The notes under the pieces were generated by a model that worked only from the letters and a program-made list of their open reading frames with translations, had not been told where the DNA came from and did not search any database. The position numbers were made by a program, and so were the translations under genes. From a virus: DNA of 32,906 bases. Shown here piece after piece: positions 6,091 to 14,335 of the stretch. The DNA lies in IMG/VR virus record IMGVR_UViG_3300050033_000100, positions 1-32,906 of that record. The stretch is one strand, 5' to 3'. Numbering within the stretch: position 1 is the stretch's first letter; each line of letters starts with the position of its first letter.

Positions 6091-6434
6091 CATCGGTAGT
6101 CGAGATGCGCGCCGACCTCGAAGCCGCATACGCCGAGGTCAGCCGGTTGCGCAAAGCACTCACCACAGTCCGCGCACTCGAGGCGATGCTCACACCACCA
6201 GTGCATGTCCTCCATCCAGACAACGACCTGACCAGCAGGGAATACGAAACACTCGGATACCTCAGGCAAGGACTCGGCAACAAGGACATCGCCAACAAGA
6301 TGTGCGTGACCACCAGCACGGTTCGCACCCACGTACTTCACCTCTTCGCCAAGATGCATGTCCATACCAGGGCAGAGGCAGCCATCACTGGCATTCGGCT
6401 GGAGCTCAATCTCGAGGAGATGACCAGACCATGA
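6087..6434 (+). CDS. LuxR/GerE-type helix-turn-helix regulator
   Basis: This 115-aa protein has an N-terminal coiled-coil-like helix (residues 5-35) and a complete LuxR-type HTH at 48-108: LTSREYETLGYLRQGLGNKDIA, recognition helix VTTSTVRTHVLHLFAKM, and a final RAEAAITGIR helix. The Glu/Tyr and Val-Arg-Thr-His positions match the family. It lacks a receiver or ligand-binding domain, so it is a short, constitutive-type DNA binder that probably dimerises through the N-terminal helix. It sits just upstream of the packaging genes, which makes a late-gene activator role plausible but unproven. Confidence 0.85.
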   Translation: MTSVVEMRADLEAAYAEVSRLRKALTTVRALEAMLTPPVHVLHPDNDLTSREYETLGYLRQGLGNKDIANKMCVTTSTVRTHVLHLFAKMHVHTRAEAAITGIRLELNLEEMTRP

Positions 6435-6664
6435 CCATATCTCATAGCGCCACATTCACCCGACTCGAAGACGGCCGCATTCGCGTCGACAAAGCAGACC
6501 CCGTCATCTGGATCAGCAACGAACTGCTTGAGTCGATTGTGATCGATGGCGACATTGTGAAGTTCGGCGACATCAACCCTGTCACCTACCACATCACCGA
6601 ACGCCACACACGACACGTCGTCGCAGAGAAGGTGGACACACCATGCAACACATCGTCGTCCTGA
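6431..6664 (+). CDS. hypothetical small beta-rich protein
   Basis: This 77-aa protein begins at ATG 6431 (ATGA overlap). It is predicted mostly beta (SATFTRLEDGRIRV, ESIVIDGDIVKFGDINPVTYHI). No known domain was recognised. Its 3' end overlaps the next gene by 22 bp. Confidence 0.55.
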   Translation: MTISHSATFTRLEDGRIRVDKADPVIWISNELLESIVIDGDIVKFGDINPVTYHITERHTRHVVAEKVDTPCNTSSS

Positions 6665-6792
6665 TCCTGTTGACCATCGCCGCAGTCATGTTCCTACTCG
6701 CCGCACTCGGCACAGCAACCCGGGTCAACCTCATCGCTGTCGGCCTGTTCTGCTGGGTACTCGCCGTGATCGTGCCACTCGCGCAGCAGTAG
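6643..6792 (+). CDS. 49-aa two-helix membrane protein
   Basis: ATG 6643 to TAG 6790-6792 encodes 49 residues forming two hydrophobic segments (about 4-20, IVVLILLTIAAVMFLLAAL; and 28-45) separated by a short polar turn (GTATRVN). A ribosome binding site, AGAAGGTGG, precedes it. It could be a small holin-like or superinfection-related membrane protein, but its position before the HNH gene, not by the endolysin, argues against a main lysis role. Confidence 0.55.
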   Translation: MQHIVVLILLTIAAVMFLLAALGTATRVNLIAVGLFCWVLAVIVPLAQQ

Positions 6793-6795
6793 ACC

Positions 6796-7086
6796 ATGCC
6801 CGCATACCTGCGAACCAACAGGTACAACCAGGCGAAGGCACGCAAGCGACTACTGCCATACGCACTCAACACGTGGTGTCCATGCGGCGCATCAGGTTAC
6901 TGCACACATCAGTGTGACGGGTTGATGACAGACCCATCACGTATGGACTTGGATCACACAGTGCCAGTCGCACTCGGTGGTGGTGCAGTACCAGGTGACC
7001 GCATCATCTGCTCACACTGCAACCGCAGTAGTGGTGCCACGTTAGGCAACAGGATGCGCGGCAACCGATCCTCACGCGACTGGTGA
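6796..7086 (+). CDS. HNH endonuclease
   Basis: This 96-aa protein has an HNH core: the strand and histidine LDHTVPVALGGG (D52-H54), then ICSHCNRSSGA with the zinc-binding C-x2-C pair; a first Cys pair (CPCG, C28 and C30) completes the zinc site. In HK97-like phages an HNH protein encoded next to the terminase is required for efficient terminase cleavage at cos, and this gene sits just upstream of the small terminase. It is therefore more likely a packaging factor than a homing endonuclease. Confidence 0.88.
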   Translation: MPAYLRTNRYNQAKARKRLLPYALNTWCPCGASGYCTHQCDGLMTDPSRMDLDHTVPVALGGGAVPGDRIICSHCNRSSGATLGNRMRGNRSSRDW

Positions 7087-7197
7087 TGCGTCGCATGATG
7101 GCGGGGGGGGGGGCAATTAGTTCTCGCCAGGGGGGCCAGATCACCCCGCTTCGTTCAATTTCTCCATCCAATGTTTTCCACACCCAAGGAGGTCCCG
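7087..7197 (+). other. candidate cos/packaging region with G11 tract
   Basis: The 111-bp gap between HNH and terminase contains a run of eleven G (7103-7113), a second run of six (7130-7135) and a pyrimidine-rich stretch, with no ORF of note except the small terminase leader. A gap between HNH and terminase is where cos is found in HK97-like phages. The exact cut site cannot be fixed from sequence. AAGGAGG at 7187-7193 is the ribosome binding site of the small terminase. Confidence 0.4.
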
Positions 7198-7497
7198 ATG
7201 CCACGCAAGCCTGGTCTGCGCGCTGTCGGGACAAATGAGCGTCTCTCGCGAGTGGTTCACCAGAGCGTGGCAGTGGCTGCGGCGTCGGGCGATCACAAGG
7301 GTCTGCTGGTGGCGATGCGTGAGCGGATTGCCAAGGCGGTCTCTGACCCTCAGTGCCCTCCGCGTGACCTCGCGTCTTTGACTCGCCGGTTGCAGGACAT
7401 CTCCAAGGAGATCGCCTCGCTCAACCATGCAGAGAAGGTTGAGGCGGAACGTGGCGGCCCGACTGAGGACGAAGCCTTCGACGCGTCGGCTATCTGA
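7198..7497 (+). CDS. terminase small subunit
   Basis: This 99-aa protein starts at ATG 7198, five bases after an AAGGAGG ribosome binding site; an in-frame ATG at 7171 lacks one. The helical segment PRDLASLTRRLQDISKEIASL is characteristic of small terminase subunits of actinophages, which recognise the packaging site and recruit the large subunit. The 3' end overlaps the large subunit frame by about 70 bp. Confidence 0.75.
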   Translation: MPRKPGLRAVGTNERLSRVVHQSVAVAAASGDHKGLLVAMRERIAKAVSDPQCPPRDLASLTRRLQDISKEIASLNHAEKVEAERGGPTEDEAFDASAI

Positions 7498-9010
7498 GGT
7501 TGCTCGTCATGTCGTGATCCCTGAGGGGATCGTGTCGACGGGTTGGCCCGGCGTTGAGGCGAAGTGCCGTGAGTGGGGCGATGAGTTCGATCGCTGGCAG
7601 GCTGACCTTGGCCGCGTCATCCTCGGCAAGCGCGCGGACGGTCTGTACGCCGCGACGGTGGGCGGCGTCACGCTGTCGATCCCGCGCCAAGTCGCCAAGA
7701 CGTTCCTGGTTGGGCGGATCATCTTTGCGCTGTGCGTTCTGTTCCCTGGGCTGAAGGTGTTGTGGACTGCGCATCACACGGCGACGCTCGGGAACACATT
7801 CCGGTCGCTGCTGGGGTTTACTCGGCGCAAGTCTGTGGCCCCGTACATCCTCGCCACCCGGCGCGGGTCTGGCAAGGAGGCCATCGAGTTCGCCAACGGC
7901 TCGGTGATCTTCTTCGGCGCACGCTCGCAGGGTTTCGGTCGTGGCTTCGATGAGGTCGACGTCGAGGTGTTCGATGAGGCGCAGATCCTTGACGCGAAGG
8001 CGCTTGAGGACATGGTTGCGGCGACGAACCAGACCCGGCACCCGCATGGTGCGCTGCTGTTCTACATGGGGACGCCACCGCGGCCTACTGACCCCGGCGA
8101 GGAGTTCGCGGATCGCAGGAGGAAGGCTCTGGCGATCAAGTCGGATGGGCAAGGCGTCGTCGAGGGTGGCGAGGCTGTCTACATCGAGTGTTCGGCTGAC
8201 CCAGAGACGGGCCATAAGGGCGGCCCGAGCCTGGACAGCATCGAGCAGCTACGCAAGGGGAACCCGTCCTACCCTCACCGGACTCCATTGGCGTCCGTTA
8301 AGCGGTTGCGGGCCAACCTCAAGTCGGATGACTCGTGGCGCCGTGAAGGACTGGGCGTCTGGGACGATGTTGAGGCGGGTGTTGTGATCTCGCCTGAGTT
8401 TGTTGAGTCTTGCTTTGACGTGAAGTCGGAGATCGTTTCGGCTCCGATCTTCGCCTTGGATGTGTCGCCGGCTCATTCGTGGGCTGCGATCGCAGTGTCT
8501 GGCATCCGCGCTGATGGTCTGCCGCACATCGAGATCACCGCTGTCCATGGTGGTGCGGTGGATCATCAGCCCGGTACGGACTGGGTTGTGCCGCGCATGG
8601 TGCAGCTTGCCGAGCGTTGGCCGGACATGAAGGTCGCTATCGCGTCGGGTTCGGCGGCTGAGTCCCTGGTTCCGGCGTTGCAGGCTGTTGGCATCGAGCT
8701 GATTTTCATTAAGGGCAACGACGTTGCCGCGGCGTGCGGCCTAGTCTTCGACCTGTTCATGACCAAAGGTTTGCGCCATTTAGGGCAACAAGTGCTCATC
8801 TCGGCCTTGTTGACGGCTCGTAAGGCGGTTGAGGACGGCGAGGGTGCGTGGCGTTGGGGTCGTAAACGGTCCTCCGCTGACATCACACCGCTCTACGCGG
8901 CCACGTTGGCGCTGTGGGTCGCAATTAAGGGTCCAGACCCAGAGGTGTCGGTGTTCTTCTTCAATGACCTGGACGAGGACGACGAGTCCACCGAAGACAA
9001 CAGTTACTGA
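7427..9010 (+). CDS. terminase large subunit
   Basis: This 527-aa protein has the ATPase and nuclease domains of a phage packaging motor. The Walker A-type loop is PRQVAKT (86-92), Walker B is VEVFDEA (179-185), and a coupling motif follows (LFYMGTP, 211-217). The nuclease domain begins with FALDVSP (342-348), where D345 is the likely metal ligand. The start is uncertain: ATG 7427 gives the full frame, but GTG 7451 and GTG 7514 are alternatives, and the basic first 20 residues look less conserved. It translocates DNA into the prohead and cuts it to length. Confidence 0.95.
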   Translation: MQRRLRRNVAARLRTKPSTRRLSEVARHVVIPEGIVSTGWPGVEAKCREWGDEFDRWQADLGRVILGKRADGLYAATVGGVTLSIPRQVAKTFLVGRIIFALCVLFPGLKVLWTAHHTATLGNTFRSLLGFTRRKSVAPYILATRRGSGKEAIEFANGSVIFFGARSQGFGRGFDEVDVEVFDEAQILDAKALEDMVAATNQTRHPHGALLFYMGTPPRPTDPGEEFADRRRKALAIKSDGQGVVEGGEAVYIECSADPETGHKGGPSLDSIEQLRKGNPSYPHRTPLASVKRLRANLKSDDSWRREGLGVWDDVEAGVVISPEFVESCFDVKSEIVSAPIFALDVSPAHSWAAIAVSGIRADGLPHIEITAVHGGAVDHQPGTDWVVPRMVQLAERWPDMKVAIASGSAAESLVPALQAVGIELIFIKGNDVAAACGLVFDLFMTKGLRHLGQQVLISALLTARKAVEDGEGAWRWGRKRSSADITPLYAATLALWVAIKGPDPEVSVFFFNDLDEDDESTEDNSY

Positions 9011-9022
9011 GGAGGCAGGCCG

Positions 9023-9208
9023 ATGGGTGTTGTGTTGCAGATCCTCGGGTTCATCGCATTGGCCGCATGGTCTGGGCTGGTGTTCGGGCCGGCTTCGGCG
9101 CTGCTCGTCGCCGCGATCGCGTTCTTCATCATCGGCGTGGCCGTGTCGGACGTGAAGATGCCTCGTATCAAGTTGTGGCACCGCAAGCCAGGAACTGAGG
9201 CACCTTAG
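9023..9208 (+). CDS. small membrane protein between terminase and portal
   Basis: This 61-aa protein has two hydrophobic segments (about 3-20 and 25-42) and a basic C-terminus (RIKLWHRKP). GGAGG at 9010-9014 is its ribosome binding site. The stop TAG shares its last G with the GTG start of the portal gene. Small membrane proteins at this location occur in several actinophages; function unknown. Confidence 0.65.
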   Translation: MGVVLQILGFIALAAWSGLVFGPASALLVAAIAFFIIGVAVSDVKMPRIKLWHRKPGTEAP

Positions 9209-10485
9209 TGGACCTGCTGACTCGCGCGGTACGCAACGCAGGGATGTCGTTACGCTCGGCGAACCCAGCCAACACGTTCGGCGACTCGTCTATCCCGTCG
9301 AATAGTCAGATTCTGGGTAATGGTGGTGGTGGGTCGGTTGTCACAGAGTCTGGTGCGCTCGCCATTCAGACGGTCCTGAACTGTCTGCGTGTGCTCAGTG
9401 ACGACATCGGCATTCTTCCGTTTGGCGCATACCAGGGCGAGAAGCGTGGCGTGAAGTCAGCGATTGTCAACCAGCCTCAGATCGTCGCGGAACCGTTCGG
9501 CCCGGACATCTCACCCTCGGAGGGAATGGGGCAGATCACTGTTTCGATGCGGCTGCGCGGTAACTCCTACCTGTGGGTGGTCGCCGAGGATAAGTTTGGT
9601 TTCCCGATGCAGGTGGCCACGATGCACCCTGACAGGGTGCAGCCTGGCACTGACTCGCTGGGGCAGTTCTTCACGATTGCGGGCAAGAAGTACCGCCCCG
9701 ATCAGGTGAAGCACATCAAGGGCATGATGCTGCCTGGTGCGACCGCAGGGATCGACCCTGTGTCCTACATGCGGATTGCGCTGTCGCTCGCGTCGTCAGT
9801 CGCTGAGTATGGGAAGAATTTCTTCCAGAACGGTGCGGCGCTCTCGGGTGTCATCTCGATGCCTGGGGCTGGGGATAGAGACAAGGCGCGCGAGGTCAAA
9901 GAGATCTGGGAAGCAGGACACTCTGGCGTCGCAAACTCTCACCGGCCCGCCGTTATGTTCGGCGGTGCGGAGTGGAAACCGTTGTCGATCTCGAACGAGA
10001 ACGCGCAGTTCCTGGGCACGCGTGAGTTCTCCACCGAGGAGCTCTGCGGGTGGTTCGGTGTCCCGCCACAGCGAATCATGTCGATGTCTAGCCACGCCAG
10101 CCAGGGTGGCAAGGGTGGGCTGGACACGATTGACCAGGGTTACGCGACACACACGCTGGTGCCGATCACCACGACCATTGAAGGTGTGTGGGATCGGATG
10201 ATCCCGGGCGGTCAGCAGACCTTCACCCGGTTCATCTATGAGGGTTTGCTGCGCGCGTCGGCTCTTGAGCGTGCGCAAATCGCGCAGATTGACCGCCTAA
10301 TTGGTCGCCGCAACCGTAACGAGCTGCGTGCCGATGAGGGTTGGTCACCGATCGATGGCCCGAACGGCACCGACTACAACATCCCGTTCAACACGAACAC
10401 GACCTTGCCGGGGATTCTTGAGCCCGGCGAGACGGACCCCGCTTTGGTTGACCCTGCAGATCCCACGAACGGAGCGCTCGCATGA
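9208..10485 (+). CDS. HK97-family portal protein
   Basis: This 425-aa protein starts at GTG 9208. It shows the HK97-type portal pattern: an N-terminal AIQTVLNCLRVLSDDIG helix, a wing domain (RLRGNSYLWVV), the KHIKGMMLPG and PVSYMRIALSLA stem region, and the FGVPPQRI and LVPITTTIEG segments of the crown side. Length is typical. It forms the dodecameric channel at the capsid vertex through which DNA is packaged, and docks terminase and then the connector. The last codons overlap the protease start (ATGA). Confidence 0.95.
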   Translation: MDLLTRAVRNAGMSLRSANPANTFGDSSIPSNSQILGNGGGGSVVTESGALAIQTVLNCLRVLSDDIGILPFGAYQGEKRGVKSAIVNQPQIVAEPFGPDISPSEGMGQITVSMRLRGNSYLWVVAEDKFGFPMQVATMHPDRVQPGTDSLGQFFTIAGKKYRPDQVKHIKGMMLPGATAGIDPVSYMRIALSLASSVAEYGKNFFQNGAALSGVISMPGAGDRDKAREVKEIWEAGHSGVANSHRPAVMFGGAEWKPLSISNENAQFLGTREFSTEELCGWFGVPPQRIMSMSSHASQGGKGGLDTIDQGYATHTLVPITTTIEGVWDRMIPGGQQTFTRFIYEGLLRASALERAQIAQIDRLIGRRNRNELRADEGWSPIDGPNGTDYNIPFNTNTTLPGILEPGETDPALVDPADPTNGALA

Positions 10486-11411
10486 AGATCCGACACGGAG
10501 GGCTGCAGGAGCTGGAGCAGCGAGTGCTTGACGGCGACCCGAGGGCGATGCGTGCGCTGGTGCGGCAGTCCACCGGCCCGAACACGCTTGACCTGCGTTT
10601 CGAGGGGCAGACCGAGCTTCGGTCGGTTCCCAATGGCACGGGCGGCGAGAAGTTGCTCTTCACGGGTTGTGCGTCAAAGGTTGACTCGCCGTATGTGATG
10701 GCCGATTGGCTGGGTGACTACACCGAGATTGTGCGCTCGGCCGCGTTCACTCAGACGCTGAATGGCAACCCGGACGTGATTTTCACCTTGAACCATGACT
10801 GGTCTGGGGCGCCGATGGCCCGGACGAAGTCGGGCACGCTGCGACTGTCTGCAGCGCCTGACCTCATGGTTGAGGCTGATCTTGACGGTACTCGCGCGGA
10901 TGTCCATCAGATGCGCTCGGCGATGGAGGCCGGCGACCTTGACGCAATGTCGTTCGCGTTCTGGGTGACCCGCCAGACGTGGAGCCCCGACTACGACCAG
11001 CGCGACATCCTCGAGATTGACATGGACGGCGGTGACACGTCTGAGGTGACGTGGCCGGCGAACCCTGCGACGACGGGCACCACGGCGCTGCGCTCGGCTC
11101 AGGCCAAGGCGCTGATGCGGACCCGGGTGCCTGCACTGATCGCCCAGCGGGCACGGCAGGAGCAACGCGCTGGGGCGACCCTGTCGGCTGCCACGATGGC
11201 CACCCTGCAGCAGGTGTTGGATCTGCTCGCGGACGCCGACGACTCGGTTGACGCGGCGCTTCCGCTGCTATCTGAGCTGATGGGTGTCCCGAACCCTGAC
11301 GACGACACGACTTCCTCCGGCGCATCGTCGGAGAGTAAGAGCGAACCCAAGGGCATGTCCCTGGCTCGTCTGCGGCTGCTGGAAGATCCAGCGCTGCGCA
11401 ACATCGCCTGA
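10482..11411 (+). CDS. prohead maturation protease
   Basis: This 309-aa protein has the HK97 protease fold (S78/U35-like): FTGCASKVDSPY, strand with FTLNHDW carrying the catalytic H105, and GDLDAMSFAF carrying the catalytic S157, followed by the DISEVTWPANP-like strand. The region after about residue 210 is helical and Ala/Gln-rich (VLDLLADADDSVDAALPLL) and may act as the scaffolding portion. It processes capsid and scaffold during head maturation. No separate scaffold gene is evident, consistent with this fused arrangement or with the capsid's own delta domain. Confidence 0.93.
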   Translation: MKIRHGGLQELEQRVLDGDPRAMRALVRQSTGPNTLDLRFEGQTELRSVPNGTGGEKLLFTGCASKVDSPYVMADWLGDYTEIVRSAAFTQTLNGNPDVIFTLNHDWSGAPMARTKSGTLRLSAAPDLMVEADLDGTRADVHQMRSAMEAGDLDAMSFAFWVTRQTWSPDYDQRDILEIDMDGGDTSEVTWPANPATTGTTALRSAQAKALMRTRVPALIAQRARQEQRAGATLSAATMATLQQVLDLLADADDSVDAALPLLSELMGVPNPDDDTTSSGASSESKSEPKGMSLARLRLLEDPALRNIA

Positions 11412-11499
11412 CATTACGCCGGAGCCCACGCCGGACGCGGATCGCGCGCACCACCTGGGAACACCACCTGACGTCTGGTAACCCGCACAACACATCACT

Positions 11500-11515
11500 G
11501 CACCCGTGTGGGTGC
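11500..11515 (+). promoter_or_regulatory. hairpin upstream of major capsid gene
   Basis: GCACCC (11500-11505), loop GTGT and GGGTGC (11510-11515) form a perfect 6-bp stem in the 127-bp leader between protease and capsid. No U tract follows, so it is not an intrinsic terminator. It may be an mRNA stability or processing element that raises capsid expression. The rest of 11412-11538 shows nothing else. Confidence 0.35.
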
Positions 11516-11538
11516 CCCACGCCCTGAAAGGGATTCCA

Positions 11539-12975
11539 ATGCTTAAGCGACTTCGTGAACGACTCGACGCGCTCAACGCCGAGATCCGCGCCATCAACAC
11601 CCTCGCCGAGACGGAGCAGCGCACCGCGCTGACCTCCGAGGAGACCGACAAGTACGCCGAGCTGCGCACCGAGCGTGAGCAGCTTGAGGCCCGCATCGTC
11701 CAGGTCAAGGACGAGGACGACCGCCGCGCCGCCGCAGGCAAGGCCGCCGAGCTTCTCGGCAACACTGGCAACGCCGGCCCCGACGGGATTCCCGTCGCCT
11801 ACGTCACCTCCGAGCCGACCATCTACGGGCGAGGTTCCGGGAACAGCTACTTCCTGGACGTGGCCCGCGCCAAGACCGGCATCGACGGCCCCGGCGGTGT
11901 CACCGAACGGTTGCAGCGTCACGTGGCCGAGCTCGACGTCGACATGCCCAAGCGTGAAGCCAGGCGCGCGAAGCGTGCGGCGGACGGCGAAGAGCGCATG
12001 ACCCGAAACGGTGGACAGTTCGAGAAGCGCGTCAACCCGAACCGCACCGACGGCCAGGGCGGCTACTTCGTCCCGCCGCTGTGGCTGGTCGACGAGTTCA
12101 TCGGCTACCTGCGTGCAGGCCGCACCACCGCCAACCTGGCGATGCAGCTGGACCTGCCCACTGGAACCGACTCGATCAACCTCCCGAAGGTTGCGACCGG
12201 TTCCACGACCGCGACCCAGCTCGACGCGGGCACTGTGTCCTCGACCGACATCACCGACACGTTCGTGAGCGCACCAGTGCGCACCATCGCTGGCGGCCAG
12301 GACATCGCGATGCAGCTCCTGGACCAGTCCCCGGTTGCGTTTGACGAGATCGTGTTCAAGGACCTCATGGGGTCCTACAACCAGCAGCTCGACCTTGGAG
12401 CCCTGAACGGTTCTGGCGCCTCGGGCGCACTGAAGGGCCTGACGATCGTGTCGGGTACCAACACGGTCACCTACACGGATGCGACCCCAACCGCAGGTGA
12501 GTTGTACCCGGTCCTGGGGCAGGCCGCATCTCAGGTCGCTCGGCAGCGTTTCCAGATGCCGACCGGGATGGTGGTCACTCCGCAGCGGTGGTTCTGGCTC
12601 GTCACGCAGGTCGACAGCACAGGCCGCCCGCTGGTCCTTCCGAAGGGTCAGCCCGGGTTCAATGCCATGGGTGCCTACGACGGCACTGCTGAAGGTCTCG
12701 CGGGTGAGATCTTCGGGATCCCGATCTACGTGGACGCCAACGTCGTGTCCAACCTCGGAGTGGGCGCCAACCAGGATCAGATCATCGTCAGCAAGTTCGA
12801 TGACCAGTATCTCTGGGAAGGCGCGTTGCGTACCCGGGCACTCACCGAGGTGCTCAGTGGAACCCTGCAGGTGCGTTTGCAGCTGTGGAACTACGTCGCG
12901 TTCATGCCTGACCGGTACCTGACGTCTATCTCGGTCATCGGCGGGACCGGACTCATTTCACCTGCCGGCTTCTGA
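11539..12975 (+). CDS. HK97-family major capsid protein
   Basis: This 478-aa protein starts at ATG 11539 preceded by AAAGGGA; an upstream in-frame GTG at 11506 would begin inside the hairpin. Residues 1-70 form a coiled-coil delta domain (RLRERLDALNAEIRAI). The typical HK97 fold follows: GGYFVPPLWLVDEFI, DITDTFVSAPVRTIAGGQDIAMQLLDQSP, ALNGSGASGALKG, and FGIPIYVDANV. The delta domain is usually removed by the adjacent protease; a basic stretch near residues 133-146 (KREARRAKRAADGEER) marks the likely processing region. It builds the icosahedral shell. Confidence 0.95.
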   Translation: MLKRLRERLDALNAEIRAINTLAETEQRTALTSEETDKYAELRTEREQLEARIVQVKDEDDRRAAAGKAAELLGNTGNAGPDGIPVAYVTSEPTIYGRGSGNSYFLDVARAKTGIDGPGGVTERLQRHVAELDVDMPKREARRAKRAADGEERMTRNGGQFEKRVNPNRTDGQGGYFVPPLWLVDEFIGYLRAGRTTANLAMQLDLPTGTDSINLPKVATGSTTATQLDAGTVSSTDITDTFVSAPVRTIAGGQDIAMQLLDQSPVAFDEIVFKDLMGSYNQQLDLGALNGSGASGALKGLTIVSGTNTVTYTDATPTAGELYPVLGQAASQVARQRFQMPTGMVVTPQRWFWLVTQVDSTGRPLVLPKGQPGFNAMGAYDGTAEGLAGEIFGIPIYVDANVVSNLGVGANQDQIIVSKFDDQYLWEGALRTRALTEVLSGTLQVRLQLWNYVAFMPDRYLTSISVIGGTGLISPAGF

Positions 12976-12982
12976 TCTGACA

Positions 12983-13021
12983 CTGCTGTGCGGCCTGCCT
13001 GACCGGTGGGCCGCACAGCAG
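12983..13021 (+). promoter_or_regulatory. strong 13-bp hairpin after the capsid gene
   Basis: CTGCTGTGCGGCC (12983-12995) pairs perfectly with GGCCGCACAGCAG (13009-13021) across a 13-nt loop, eight bases after the capsid stop codon. There is no T run, so it is a poor terminator. A 3' stem of this kind can protect the upstream capsid mRNA or attenuate downstream genes. Confidence 0.6.
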
Positions 13022-13059
13022 CACCAACCACCGCACCACCCATCAAAAGGAGACCCATC

Positions 13060-13254
13060 ATGTCTGAACAGCCAGCAGTACCCGTCGCACCCGAGGACCT
13101 CAAGGGTGAGGCTCTGGCCGCGGCACTGGACGACGCCGGTCTGCCGAAGACTGGCACGGCCGATGAGAAGCGAGCCTCACTGGCTGAGCCCGAGCCTGTT
13201 GCCGAGCCCAAGCCTGTTGCCGAGCAGCAGCTCCACGGGAACGCTGACTACTGA
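13060..13254 (+). CDS. small SAP-like domain protein
   Basis: This 64-aa protein has a good ribosome binding site (AAAGGAG) and ATG 13060. Residues 10-40 (PEDLKGEALAAALDDAGLPKTG) resemble the LKxxxLxxxLxxxGLPxxG helix-extended-helix of SAP-like and Rho-N-like motifs. A tail made of repeats (EPVAEPKPVAE) follows. It lies between capsid and connector; such proteins are common there in actinophages, but the role is not known. Its stop shares one base with the next ATG. Confidence 0.65.
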   Translation: MSEQPAVPVAPEDLKGEALAAALDDAGLPKTGTADEKRASLAEPEPVAEPKPVAEQQLHGNADY

Positions 13255-13439
13255 TGGCGACGCGGGCCGCATACATCGCCGCGCTGCGCCGCGAAGCCGA
13301 AGGCCACGCCCAGGCCGGACGCGAACACCGCCTCGCCGCAGTCAACGCGGAGCTGTCCCGCTTCGACGACGAGCCGCAGGTCCAGATGCTGGAGAAGGCC
13401 GTCCTTGGCCCGATCTCACGGACGCGTCCCAAGTCCTGA
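13254..13439 (+). CDS. small helical hypothetical protein
   Basis: This 61-aa protein starts at ATG 13254 in a TGATG overlap. It is a charged helical protein (AAYIAALRREAEGHAQAG, RLAAVNAELSRF) with a basic end. Coupling to the SAP-like gene and position in the head module support it as real. No family recognised. Confidence 0.6.
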   Translation: MATRAAYIAALRREAEGHAQAGREHRLAAVNAELSRFDDEPQVQMLEKAVLGPISRTRPKS

Positions 13440-13471
13440 CCGGCCCGCTCGACAACTGAACAGGGAGTGTC

Positions 13472-14335
13472 ATGGCCATAGACCTTGGTGACCCGTACCC
13501 GTTGGCCGTGTTCATCACTGACGACAGTGGTAACCCGGCGAACGCGACCACCGTTGTTGTCACCGTGACACTGCCGGACCTGACCGTGGCGACGCCGGCT
13601 GTGACGAACGCGACGACCGGTACTTACACCGCGTCGTACCCGACGACGCAGGCCGGCCATCACGATGTCGGGTGGGTAGCCACCGGGCTCAACGCGTGCG
13701 CTTACGAAGACGCGTTCGATGTTGCAGTTCCTGAGCGACTCATCATCAGCCTCGCGGACGCACGCGCTGCGCTCGGCAAGCCCGCGGGCGACACTGTCAA
13801 GGATGAGGACCTTCGGCTGTACATCATGGCGGCGACCCCGATCATGGAGAACATCATCGGGCCGATCCTTCAACAGACACAGGACCAGTGGTATGACGGT
13901 GGCTCGCCGATCATCATGCTCACCAAGACGCCCGTCATCTCGGTCACGTCCGTGACTGAGACGTTTGGTGCGAACGTGATCCGCACCCTCATCTATCAGC
14001 CGTTGGACGGCATCACGCCCGTGGATGCGTTTGGTTACACGCTCGACTCTAAGTCGGGTGCACTGATCCGTCGCGTGTCCGGTGTGGCTGCACCGTTCGC
14101 TGCGGGGCGCCGCAACGTTCATGTCATTTCCCAGGTTGGCCGTGTCTTGACAGCGAACCAGGTCCTGGCAACCAGGCTGGTTGTGCGGCAGTTGTGGCTT
14201 GTGTCGGGGCAGCAGGGGTTGCGGCCAAGCATGGGCACCCCGGGCTCGGCGCCGTCTGCGCCGACCGGGTTCGCGGTCCCGAACGCGGTGTATGAGCTGT
14301 GCGCGCCTGATGCGAGCGTGTGGGGGATCGCCTGA
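13472..14335 (+). CDS. head-to-tail connector with N-terminal Ig-like domain
   Basis: This 287-aa protein has two parts. Residues 1-88 form an Ig/filamin-like beta domain (PLAVFITDDSGNPANATTVV and a TNATTGTYTASYP strand). Residues 90-287 resemble head-tail adaptors of the gp6/gp15 type: helix SLADARAALGKPAGDTVKDEDL, a second helix AATPIMENIIG, and strand ISVTSVTETFG. It follows capsid genes where the adaptor is expected. The N-terminal domain is an addition relative to the minimal adaptor and may decorate the neck. Confidence 0.75.
   Translation: MAIDLGDPYPLAVFITDDSGNPANATTVVVTVTLPDLTVATPAVTNATTGTYTASYPTTQAGHHDVGWVATGLNACAYEDAFDVAVPERLIISLADARAALGKPAGDTVKDEDLRLYIMAATPIMENIIGPILQQTQDQWYDGGSPIIMLTKTPVISVTSVTETFGANVIRTLIYQPLDGITPVDAFGYTLDSKSGALIRRVSGVAAPFAAGRRNVHVISQVGRVLTANQVLATRLVVRQLWLVSGQQGLRPSMGTPGSAPSAPTGFAVPNAVYELCAPDASVWGIA

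Noticed and set aside
5801-6664. 287-residue Ser/Thr/Arg-rich plus frame
   Set aside because: Only its last 77 residues (from 6431) are protein-like; the rest is the shadow of the 5893 and 6087 genes.
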